From Sulfobacillus thermosulfidooxidans DSM 9293 (GTDB lineage Bacteria > Bacillota > Sulfobacillia > Sulfobacillales > Sulfobacillaceae), in contig NZ_FWWY01000001.1 in NCBI RefSeq assembly GCF_900176145.1, positions 1,349,819 to 1,413,818 of the forward strand: a DNA stretch of 64,000 bases. The letters run 5' to 3'. The first letter of the stretch is position 1; each line of letters begins with the position of its first letter. Below the pieces are notes generated by a model. It had not been told where the DNA came from and made no database searches. It saw only the letters and a list, made by a program, of their open reading frames with translations. The position numbers and the translations under genes were made by a program. This document shows, one piece after another, positions 57,976-64,000 of the stretch.

Positions 57976-59313
57976 GTGACATATGAAGACATTAACCAGT
58001 TGATTGCGGACAACGATATCGAAGTGATTCGGGTCGTGTTTAATGACATCACCAATGTTTCACGGGCACGCAACATTCCGGTGAAACATTTTCAGGACAC
58101 CGTCATGCAAAAAGGCGTGCAATATCCTTCGGCCATGTTATCGGTCGACACATCCGCCAACTTTGTCTTAGCGGCAGGAGCAGGATTCGCTGGCGGATAT
58201 GGTAGCTGGCTCTTAAAAATCGATCCGGAAACCTTTCGCATTATCCCGTGGGCGAAAAAAAGCGCGCGGGTCATTGCTGATCTCTACACCCTGGAAGAAG
58301 TGCCCGTTCCGGTGGCACCACGATCGGTCTTTCAGCGCGTCCTTCAGGAATTAGATAAAGAAGGGTTAGCGGCCTATGGCGCCGCTGAACTCGAATTTTA
58401 CATTTTCAAGCAATATGACGAACATGGTTTTGATCCGACGTGGACAGGCCTTCAGTGCTACTCCGAAATCAAACAGGGAGAAATTGACGAAATCCTGTAT
58501 CAAATCGTCAGCGGCCTAGCTGCTGTGGATATTCACGTCGAGGCTGCTAATACGGAATACGGTCCGGGACAATTCGAAGTGTCAATTAATCCGGCATGGG
58601 GTATTGCCCAAGCGGATGTGGCCTTTACCCTTAAGACGGCGATTAAAGAAATGATGGCGCAACAAGGACTCTTGGCGACCTTTATGACCAAGCCGTTAAC
58701 GGGGTTAAGTGGCAGCGGCAGTCACTTCCATCATTCGCTTTATCACAAAGCCACAGGCCAAAATGCCTTGTTTGACCCAGAAGATGCTTACGGACTGAGC
58801 GATTTGGCGAAACATTTTATCGCTGGGCAATTGCATCATGCCAAGGCTATTTCTGCTTTGGCTAATCCGACGATTAATTCCTATCACCGCTTGCGTCCTT
58901 ATACATTCGCGCCCAGTAATGTGACGTGGGGATTAGAAAACCGGATGTGTATGATTCGCATTCCTGGTGCCAGGGGACAAGGGACGCACATCGAGAACCG
59001 GTTACCGGGAGCGGACAATAATCCCTATTTGATGATGGCTGCCATATATGCGGCGGGATTAGACGGCATAAGACGGCAATTACCTGTACCTCCACCAGTG
59101 GAGAATGAAGATGCCTACGCCAAAGCGGATGCATCGTCCCTTCCGAAGAGTCTTGGCGAAGCTCTTGAGGCCTTAAATCAGGATGAGGTGTTGGTTAATC
59201 TGTTAGGCCCTGAATTTGTCCAAGCCTTTACGGCACTAAAAACTCATGAAATCAACCGCTTTACCGATCATGTGTCCGACTGGGAAGTCAAAGAATACCG
59301 TGAACTCTTTTAG
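57976..59313 (+). CDS. Glutamine-synthetase-like ligase, second paralogue
   Basis: The protein has 445 aa, with GTG 57976 after CAGGAGGCATG. It carries the same GS core as its divergent neighbour: 'VIRVVFNDITNVSRARNIPV' beta-grasp, 'GAAELEFYIF' (Glu), 'YGPGQFEVSINP' (Glu), 'GSGSHFHHSLY' (His), 'NSYHRLRPYTFAPSNVTWGLENRMCMIRI' and 'IENRLPGADNNPYLMMAAI'. The sequence is only moderately similar to the 56371 protein, so the two probably differ in substrate. It begins an operon with the AhpD-like gene (12 bp) and an APC permease gene, consistent with gamma-glutamylation of an imported amine. Confidence 0.85.
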   Translation: MTYEDINQLIADNDIEVIRVVFNDITNVSRARNIPVKHFQDTVMQKGVQYPSAMLSVDTSANFVLAAGAGFAGGYGSWLLKIDPETFRIIPWAKKSARVIADLYTLEEVPVPVAPRSVFQRVLQELDKEGLAAYGAAELEFYIFKQYDEHGFDPTWTGLQCYSEIKQGEIDEILYQIVSGLAAVDIHVEAANTEYGPGQFEVSINPAWGIAQADVAFTLKTAIKEMMAQQGLLATFMTKPLTGLSGSGSHFHHSLYHKATGQNALFDPEDAYGLSDLAKHFIAGQLHHAKAISALANPTINSYHRLRPYTFAPSNVTWGLENRMCMIRIPGARGQGTHIENRLPGADNNPYLMMAAIYAAGLDGIRRQLPVPPPVENEDAYAKADASSLPKSLGEALEALNQDEVLVNLLGPEFVQAFTALKTHEINRFTDHVSDWEVKEYRELF

Positions 59314-59325
59314 GAGGAGAGACGA

Positions 59326-59745
59326 ATGAGTTTAGTCGAAGGTGTCGCTGAAGATCAGGCAGTCGGGATGGTTAAAGAGATTTATGAGGAAATGAAGCGG
59401 GTTCGGGGATGGGACCGCATTCCTGCCATTTGGCGAGTGATGGCCCTAAAACCCGAATACCTTAAGGTCAACTGGCAGCGCTACCAGAAAATCATGATGC
59501 AAGGCCAGATCGACGCCAAGACCAAGGAAATGTTGGCTTTGGCGGTCAGCATGGTGAATGGGTGCAGCTACTGAATTGACAGCCATTCTTTCGCGTTGCG
59601 AAAGATGGGAATGACTGATGAGGAATTGGTTGAACTGGTTTCTGTCATTGACTTCTTTGCGGGGACGAATGCCATGTCGACGGCTTTAAAGATTGCCTTT
59701 GAATGGCCATCACTCTCATCACCTTCAGAGGATCCAGCCCGTTGA
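59326..59745 (+). CDS. AhpD/CMD-like protein, candidate selenoprotein (CxxU)
   Basis: It has 139 codons with an in-frame TGA at codon 83 (59572-59574); ATG 59326 follows TAGGAGGAGAGACG. AhpD/carboxymuconolactone-decarboxylase-like proteins of this size use a C-x-x-C-x-x-x-H centre for peroxide or thiol redox chemistry. Here 'EMLALAVSMVNGCSY-TGA-IDSH' places TGA exactly at the second Cys. Downstream the frame is intact and family-like (ALRKMGMTDEELVELVSVIDFFAGTNAMSTALKIAF) to a normal stop at 59745. A bulged hairpin starts 8 nt after the TGA. AhpD-like selenoproteins with CxxU-type centres are known from other bacteria. The alternative is a simple nonsense mutation (TGC/TGT to TGA). Selenocysteine machinery is not visible in this window. 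Confidence 0.65.
59583..59608 (+). promoter_or_regulatory. Candidate bacterial SECIS hairpin
   Basis: Eleven base pairs, CCAT and CTTTCGC with GCGAAAG and ATGG, form one stem with a single bulged U (59587) and a GUU apical loop (59595-59597). The loop lies 20 nt after the TGA, inside the 16-37 nt window of bacterial SECIS elements. A bulged U in the upper stem plus a G-U in the loop is what SelB recognises in the E. coli fdhF element. Confidence 0.6.
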
Positions 59746-59836
59746 TTTGGACACGTGGTTATTTGGTCCGCACAAAATTGTGGCGGCTTTAATCAAGATT
59801 CTTGAATAATGATGCAAGAGAGGAGCCTTACCCACC

Positions 59837-61453
59837 GTGAAGTCTGATTTGGATTATGCCAATCAAGCTGCTGATTCTAAACAAAGCGGGTATAAAAAAG
59901 AACTAGGGTTTTGGACAGTCGTGTTTTTAGCCACGGGAGGCATATTGGGACCTGCTGTCGGGTTCACTCCCGTGTCTGTGCTGGCTTTGGCGGGTCCATC
60001 GGGCATCTTATCATGGATTATTGCCTTTCTATTAATCATGGCAGTTGCCATGGCTTACGTGGAACTGGGAACCATGTGGCCCAAAGCAGGAGGAGTGGCC
60101 TATTACCCCGCAAAAAGTAGTGGGCCCATTGTTGGGGTGATGAATGCATGGGGTTCCTTTGTCGGCTATGCCTTAGCGGTGCCGTCGATTGTCGTGGCCT
60201 TCGTGGAATACTTGAGTTACTGGTTTCCTGGTTTATATAAAGGCGGGACCTTAACCACTACAGGTATCGTTTCCGCAATTGCTGTGACCGTCGTTATTTT
60301 TTGGATTAATACTTTGCGTATCCGGTATATGGGCCAATTGAATAACATTTTTACGGTATTAACCATTGTCGGTCTTGTTGTGGTCAGTGTGGTGCTGTTA
60401 ACTCATATGCATCCAAGTAACTTTCACCAATTTCACGGGTTTGTTCCTTTTGGGACTTCGGGTTTATTTCTTGCCATCTCGGCTACGATTTATGGATATG
60501 GCGGATTTCGGCAGCCGATCGATTATGCCGAAGAAGTGAAAGACCCGGGAAAAACCATTCCTAAAGCGGTCTTTCTGACCATGATCATTACGCTAATAAT
60601 CTATTTTCTCGAAAGCCTTTCTTATCTTGGCGCCATCAACTGGAAAGGCATTGGTGTTCAAGCGGGAAATTGGTCGGGATTGTCTAGCTTGGCCTATCCC
60701 TTTGTTTCTATTGGTCATGGTATCGGTCTACCAATTATCGGGCTCATAGCCATGATTACCATGCTCATTGCTTCGTTCAAAGATGGTTATATCTATTTTG
60801 GGGGCGCGAGCCGGGTGGGATATTCGCTGAGTTACTATGACGGGTATTTACCCAAGGTCTTTACAAACATGACCAAAAATGGGATTCCGTTGCCATCCGT
60901 CCTATTAGTGTTGGTGGTGTCGTCGTTATACATCATCTTATTGCCATCTTTCTCTTCTCTTTTTCCCTTAGTGGCGAGTGCCTTATTGTTGTCATATGCC
61001 CCGGGCCCTTTGAGCTTGGCGATTTTTCGCACAAAATATCCTCATGAACCAAGACCTTATGTATTGCCAGCGTATAAGATCCTCGCACCTTTTGCTTTTG
61101 TGATCAGTACGCTGATGATTTATTGGTCAGGGTGGGCCTCGGTGCACATTTTGATTCCGTCTGTGTTTATTGGCTTATTGCTCCTGTTCTTTTATCGCAA
61201 ACATAGCCGCATTACTCAAGATGACTGGCGAAGGGGTTTATGGCTTCCTATTTTTCAGATTATCTTGATGGGACTATCTTATATCGGAAGCAAGAATTTT
61301 GGCGGTCACAACCTCATTCCTTCACCATGGGACACGGTAGTGGTAGGGATTGTTGCGTTAGTATTTTATTACTGGGGATTATCGTCAGGATTAAAATGGC
61401 AAGAACATGATACATTTACTGAGTCTCCCTCAGCTGGGGCAGTAACTCGGTAA
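59837..61453 (+). CDS. APC-superfamily amino-acid/amine permease
   Basis: The protein has 538 aa, with GTG 59837 after AGGAGCCTTACCCACC. About 12-14 hydrophobic helices are visible. 'FLATGGILGPAVGFTPVSVLALAGPSGI' is the first broken helix with the substrate-backbone-binding glycines. 'VAMAYVELGTMWPKAGGVAYY' matches the APC consensus loop (YAEL...P.aGG.Y.Y). 'GGFRQPIDYAEEVKDPGKTIPKAV' is the conserved helix-6 region. It follows the GS-like and AhpD-like genes and is probably the importer for the amine they use. Confidence 0.9.
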   Translation: MKSDLDYANQAADSKQSGYKKELGFWTVVFLATGGILGPAVGFTPVSVLALAGPSGILSWIIAFLLIMAVAMAYVELGTMWPKAGGVAYYPAKSSGPIVGVMNAWGSFVGYALAVPSIVVAFVEYLSYWFPGLYKGGTLTTTGIVSAIAVTVVIFWINTLRIRYMGQLNNIFTVLTIVGLVVVSVVLLTHMHPSNFHQFHGFVPFGTSGLFLAISATIYGYGGFRQPIDYAEEVKDPGKTIPKAVFLTMIITLIIYFLESLSYLGAINWKGIGVQAGNWSGLSSLAYPFVSIGHGIGLPIIGLIAMITMLIASFKDGYIYFGGASRVGYSLSYYDGYLPKVFTNMTKNGIPLPSVLLVLVVSSLYIILLPSFSSLFPLVASALLLSYAPGPLSLAIFRTKYPHEPRPYVLPAYKILAPFAFVISTLMIYWSGWASVHILIPSVFIGLLLLFFYRKHSRITQDDWRRGLWLPIFQIILMGLSYIGSKNFGGHNLIPSPWDTVVVGIVALVFYYWGLSSGLKWQEHDTFTESPSAGAVTR

Positions 61454-61596
61454 TCGTGATTCTTCTCAAAGACGCATTGAACGTCTAGCCTAAGTTCCGG
61501 GGAACGATAATTTGGTAAAGCCCACAATGTTGTATGATGCGTGGATATTCCATTCATGGCCAGAAGCTATTGCACTAAGTCGATGAAACTCGATCA

Positions 61597-61629
61597 CGGA
61601 AGGGGCAAAGCACCAGTGTGGCCCCTTCT
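61597..61629. terminator. Terminator between convergent permease and amidotransferase genes
   Basis: AAGGGGC and GCCCCTT form a stem around a 15-nt loop, followed by CTGTC. It lies between the two convergent stop codons. Confidence 0.55.
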
Positions 61630-61662
61630 GTCATCGTATTCGGATGGCCCTAGATATAGGAC

Positions 61663-62346
61663 TTATGAGATTTCAATGGCCTGAGCGTAGGCGAGTTGTT
61701 CGATGGATGTCGCTTGCGGGAAAATCACCTCGAAGACGTAATCGTCAAGACTATGTAAGCTCGTTGTCACTAGTTGCATAGAGCCAATGCGGAAAAGATA
61801 ACAGGGATTCTCGTCATTGCCAGCATAAACGGCTAATGTACCGTGTGATGATAATGCCATGAAATTCGCCCGTCCTTCTAAATGCTGATGCGTGTCGACC
61901 AGGGCTTCTGTGATGGTGCGCCCGCGTTTCAATTGTTCAAGCCAGTAATAATAGCCGACTTCACTGTCGGACGTTCCTTCCAACTGCTCGGCAAATTCGC
62001 TTCGGTAGGCCTTGTGGCGACTTAAGAATCCATTATGGGCAAATGCATAGGTTCTCAGAGGATCGCAATAGGGCTGGGCATTGCGGGGACTTTGTGTCGT
62101 CATGAGGCTTGGCCGTCTAAGGTGAATAAACGCACGACGGGTCCGCACGTCCCTTAAGGCATCATTCGCATAGGGATCCTTGCGTAAGCCATAAAGGGAG
62201 CGGTAACGGTGAAGGCCCGTTTCATCGATCCAGGCTAAGCCCCAGCCATAGCCAGCAACGCCCAGTTCCTCAAGATTCCTGGCCCACGCCAAGAGTTCTG
62301 ACATATTGACAAAATCGGGGGATGAAACGGCTAACATTTCACACAT
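61663..62346 (-). CDS. Class II glutamine amidotransferase-type protein
   Basis: The protein has 227 aa, with ATG after AGGAGGACCATC. Cys2 directly after Met (MCEMLAVSS) is the Ntn nucleophile exposed by Met removal. 'RAFIHLRRPS' and 'PYCDPLRTYAFAHNGFLSRH' (about 90-115) match the glutaminase pocket (the HNG motif), and 'GTSDSEVGYYYWL' follows. It is a stand-alone GATase_4-type domain, like the small subunits used with gamma-glutamylamide or N-methylglutamate enzymes. It is divergent from the IclR regulator gene and in the same island as two GS-like ligases, which suggests hydrolysis of a gamma-glutamylamide intermediate (inference). Confidence 0.85.
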   Translation of the reverse strand: MCEMLAVSSPDFVNMSELLAWARNLEELGVAGYGWGLAWIDETGLHRYRSLYGLRKDPYANDALRDVRTRRAFIHLRRPSLMTTQSPRNAQPYCDPLRTYAFAHNGFLSRHKAYRSEFAEQLEGTSDSEVGYYYWLEQLKRGRTITEALVDTHQHLEGRANFMALSSHGTLAVYAGNDENPCYLFRIGSMQLVTTSLHSLDDYVFEVIFPQATSIEQLAYAQAIEIS

Positions 62347-62562
62347 GATGGTCCTCCTATACGTTCAATTTTGACACAGTGAATTCGTTGAGTTTCTTCA
62401 GGTTTCCTGCCTGTTTGGGAATTTCAAAGAATTTTTGGCAATCTATCCAGGTCAAGAAGGAATTTTTGTTGAGATGACGAAGTTATTTTAAGAAATGGAA
62501 TATACTTTTCATTTTACCGAATTGGTCTTAAATTGTCAGGGGGAATGAAGAAGGGAGATGTC

Positions 62563-63318
62563 ATGGAACCTCAGCAAGAAGAATCTCACATACCATCACT
62601 CCGGGCCCTAGAACGAGGTCTTCAATTATTAGACTACCTCATCCGGGTGAAAGAAGCTCGCTTGCATAAAATTGCGGAAGAAACCTCTTTGCCACCATCA
62701 ACCACGCACCGCTTATTACAGGCTTTAGAACGCCATGGCTACGTGACAGGGACCCAGCATGGATTCTATAAGCTAGGGCTGAAAGGCTTTTGGTTAACGG
62801 GAGTGCGTGAAAGCCTTCGTCATGTCCTAGAAGATTTGCAGAAGAAAACCGGGGAAACCGTCAACCTGGCCATGCTCGTGCAAGATGAAATGGAGTATGT
62901 CGAGCGAGCGGTATCTGATCATGCCTTGTCTTTTGTGGTATCTGTCGGCCAGCGCGTTCCCCTAAATTGTAGCGCGCTGGGAAAGGCGGTCCTGGCTTAT
63001 CAGCCCGATCTTCTTGCCCATATAAGCCTAAAACAGAGAACTTCTCATTCCATTACGGATCTGGTTGAGCTCAAGGCCGAACTCGAAGTGGCCAGACACC
63101 GGGGCTTTACGCTTGATAACGAGGAATATTTTGATGGGGTGTTTTGTGTGGCTGTGCCGGTTTTTGATCAACGTGGGGAAGCCATTGGGGGTGTATCCAT
63201 TTCAGGTCCCACGGTGCGCTTTTCCCGTGAACAAGCCTTTCAATATGCGCCGCTGTTAAAAGCGGCGGGAGAACGGATTTCCCAATTACTGCAAACCCAT
63301 GAAGGAGGAGAAACGTAA
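62563..63318 (+). CDS. IclR-family transcriptional regulator
   Basis: The protein has 251 aa. ATG 62563 is chosen because AAGGGAGA ends 6 nt upstream. Residues about 10-70 are the IclR winged helix (SLRALERGLQLLDYLI...LHKIAEETSLPPSTTHRLLQALERHGYV). Residues about 85-245 are the effector domain, with 'VGQRVPLNCSALGKAVLAY' and 'GFTLDNEEYFDGVFCVAVPVF' typical of the ligand pocket. It is divergent from the amidotransferase gene (185-bp gap) and is followed directly by a cupin gene. It likely controls both directions. Confidence 0.9.
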   Translation: MEPQQEESHIPSLRALERGLQLLDYLIRVKEARLHKIAEETSLPPSTTHRLLQALERHGYVTGTQHGFYKLGLKGFWLTGVRESLRHVLEDLQKKTGETVNLAMLVQDEMEYVERAVSDHALSFVVSVGQRVPLNCSALGKAVLAYQPDLLAHISLKQRTSHSITDLVELKAELEVARHRGFTLDNEEYFDGVFCVAVPVFDQRGEAIGGVSISGPTVRFSREQAFQYAPLLKAAGERISQLLQTHEGGET

Positions 63319-63319
63319 C

Positions 63320-63766
63320 ATGGCCAATGACACGTCCCCACAAGAACAGGGATATTTTGTCCAACCAGAAAACCGTGTGGTCGAGGTTTCTGAAGATTTT
63401 CTGCCCCAATATATCAACATCGATCAATTACCGATTTCCTTAGTATCAGAGGGCGTTGGCCTTAAAGGGGTATTTGGGCACAATCTGATGTTGTCTTTTG
63501 TCTACATGAAGCCTCATTCGGTGGCGGCATTACATAGTCACCCAGAAGAGCAAATTGGGCTCGTGTTAGAGGGAGAATACGAATTTGAGTTAAATGGCGT
63601 GAGGAAATTGATTGGCAAAGGGGATGTGTACATCGTGCCTCCTGGGGTACCCCATGGCGCCAGGACTCATGATAAAGCGTGCCTGGCTTTAGATATCTTT
63701 GCACCGCCCCGCTCGGGATACCGAGAAATGCTTGAAGCCACGCATAAAGTGATGACCTTTGATTAA
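63320..63766 (+). CDS. Cupin-domain protein
   Basis: The protein has 148 aa, with ATG after GGAGGAGAAACGTAAC, one base after the IclR stop. Residues about 55-125 form a single cupin barrel: 'VAALHSHPEEQIGLVLEGEYEFELNG' gives the two His and Glu of motif 1, and 'GDVYIVPPGVPHGARTHDKA' is motif 2 with its His. A mononuclear metal site is therefore probable. Such small cupins act as isomerases or dioxygenases, or bind small molecules. It is part of the IclR-cupin-SDR operon. Confidence 0.85.
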   Translation: MANDTSPQEQGYFVQPENRVVEVSEDFLPQYINIDQLPISLVSEGVGLKGVFGHNLMLSFVYMKPHSVAALHSHPEEQIGLVLEGEYEFELNGVRKLIGKGDVYIVPPGVPHGARTHDKACLALDIFAPPRSGYREMLEATHKVMTFD

Positions 63767-63844
63767 GCCCACGATATTGTATCTAGGCGAAGGCGAGAAG
63801 ATTGACCACTCAGTGTGGACATTATTTTTAAGGAGCGAGATGAC

Positions 63845-64000
63845 GTGGATTTAGGACTTCATGGTCAAGTGGCGATTGTAAGTGGCGGATCACGCGGCGT
63901 CGGTCAAGCCATTGTGCAAGAACTGTTGGATGAAGGGGTTAAGGTTGCAACGGGAAGCCGCCATCCTGAGGATTTTGAGCGCGACCTCGTGGATTCCACA
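63845..64000 (+). CDS. Short-chain dehydrogenase/reductase, N-terminal part
   Basis: GTG 63845 follows AAGGAGCGAG. The 52 visible codons begin with a beta strand and the SDR cofactor loop 'GQVAIVSGGSRGVGQAIVQEL' (TGxxxGxG-type, here S-G-G-S-R-G-V-G), then 'GVKVATGSRHPED'. Arg after the second strand suggests NADP(H). The catalytic Ser-Tyr-Lys lie beyond the window. It is probably the third gene of the IclR-cupin-SDR operon. Confidence 0.85.
   Translation, partial: MDLGLHGQVAIVSGGSRGVGQAIVQELLDEGVKVATGSRHPEDFERDLVDST

Noticed and set aside
62492-62514. AAATG...CATTT palindrome as an IclR operator shared with GAAAT-N9-ATTTC at 57874
   Set aside because: The two sites do not share a sequence beyond A/T-rich half sites; not convincing without binding data.

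Overview
The window looks like chromosomal DNA of a Gram-positive, moderately thermophilic acidophile, most like Sulfobacillus (inference). Supporting signs are strong AGGAGG-type ribosome binding sites with frequent GTG/TTG starts, a sedolisin (S53) protease of the acid-active type, large secreted Ig-like proteins without an outer-membrane apparatus, a Gram-positive-like flagellin/FliD/FliS set, and amine/amino-acid scavenging genes. Composition is mixed: the surface-protein gene at 8.4-11.7 kb and the genes at 11.8-13.0 and 19.3-20.8 kb are visibly richer in G+C than the rest, which suggests a mosaic.

Layout. (1) 1-11.7 kb: the 5' part of an S53 protease gene, then three secreted repeat proteins sharing a 'YQFW...W...Y...F...Y.VV.YAKD' module (triple-tyrosine type). 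A fourth paralogue lies at 26.9-27.9 kb. (2) 11.8-23.3 kb: a GC-rich glycosyltransferase gene and a nest of insertion sequences. A complete IS3-like element (13480-15090) sits inside an older IS3 remnant and faces a truncated inverted copy (20945-~23110). That copy is itself split by an IS256-family element with an 8-bp target duplication. Between the inverted copies lie a methyltransferase-like/GT2 protein, a sulfotransferase, a remnant of a second sulfotransferase, an APS kinase and a SigH-like sigma factor. (3) 23.4-37.1 kb: a broken GLUG surface-protein gene, a damaged membrane-protein gene, a GT4-GT2 fusion, ATP sulfurylase, Gmd and an Rmd-like reductase (GDP-rhamnose route), and a second sulfotransferase. 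(4) 37.7-44.4 kb: a GT4-GT4 fusion, flagellin, FliD, FliS and a GT2-TPR protein. (5) 44.5-49.5 kb: an acetyltransferase, an MFS transporter, a two-gene chromate transporter (second gene frameshifted) and a PucR regulator. (6) 49.6-64 kb: an amine/nitrogen island with a class III aminotransferase, an APC permease interrupted by an IS605 element, an amidohydrolase, two glutamine-synthetase-like enzymes, an AhpD-like protein, another APC permease, a class II amidotransferase, an IclR regulator, a cupin and the start of an SDR gene.

How they may work together. ATP sulfurylase plus APS kinase would make PAPS, two sulfotransferases could use it, Gmd/Rmd would supply GDP-6-deoxyhexose, and several multi-domain glycosyltransferases lie next to flagellin and secreted surface proteins. 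The simplest reading is a surface-glycan assembly island able to make sulfated glycans on flagella and/or cell-surface proteins (inference). The right-hand cluster fits gamma-glutamylation-type use of an amine or amino acid.

The most striking single signal is in the AhpD-like gene at 59326-59745. An in-frame TGA stands exactly where the second cysteine of the CxxC(xxxH) active site should be, the frame stays open to a normal C-terminus, and an 11-bp hairpin with a bulged U and a GUU loop starts 8 nt downstream. This is the pattern of a bacterial selenocysteine insertion element.
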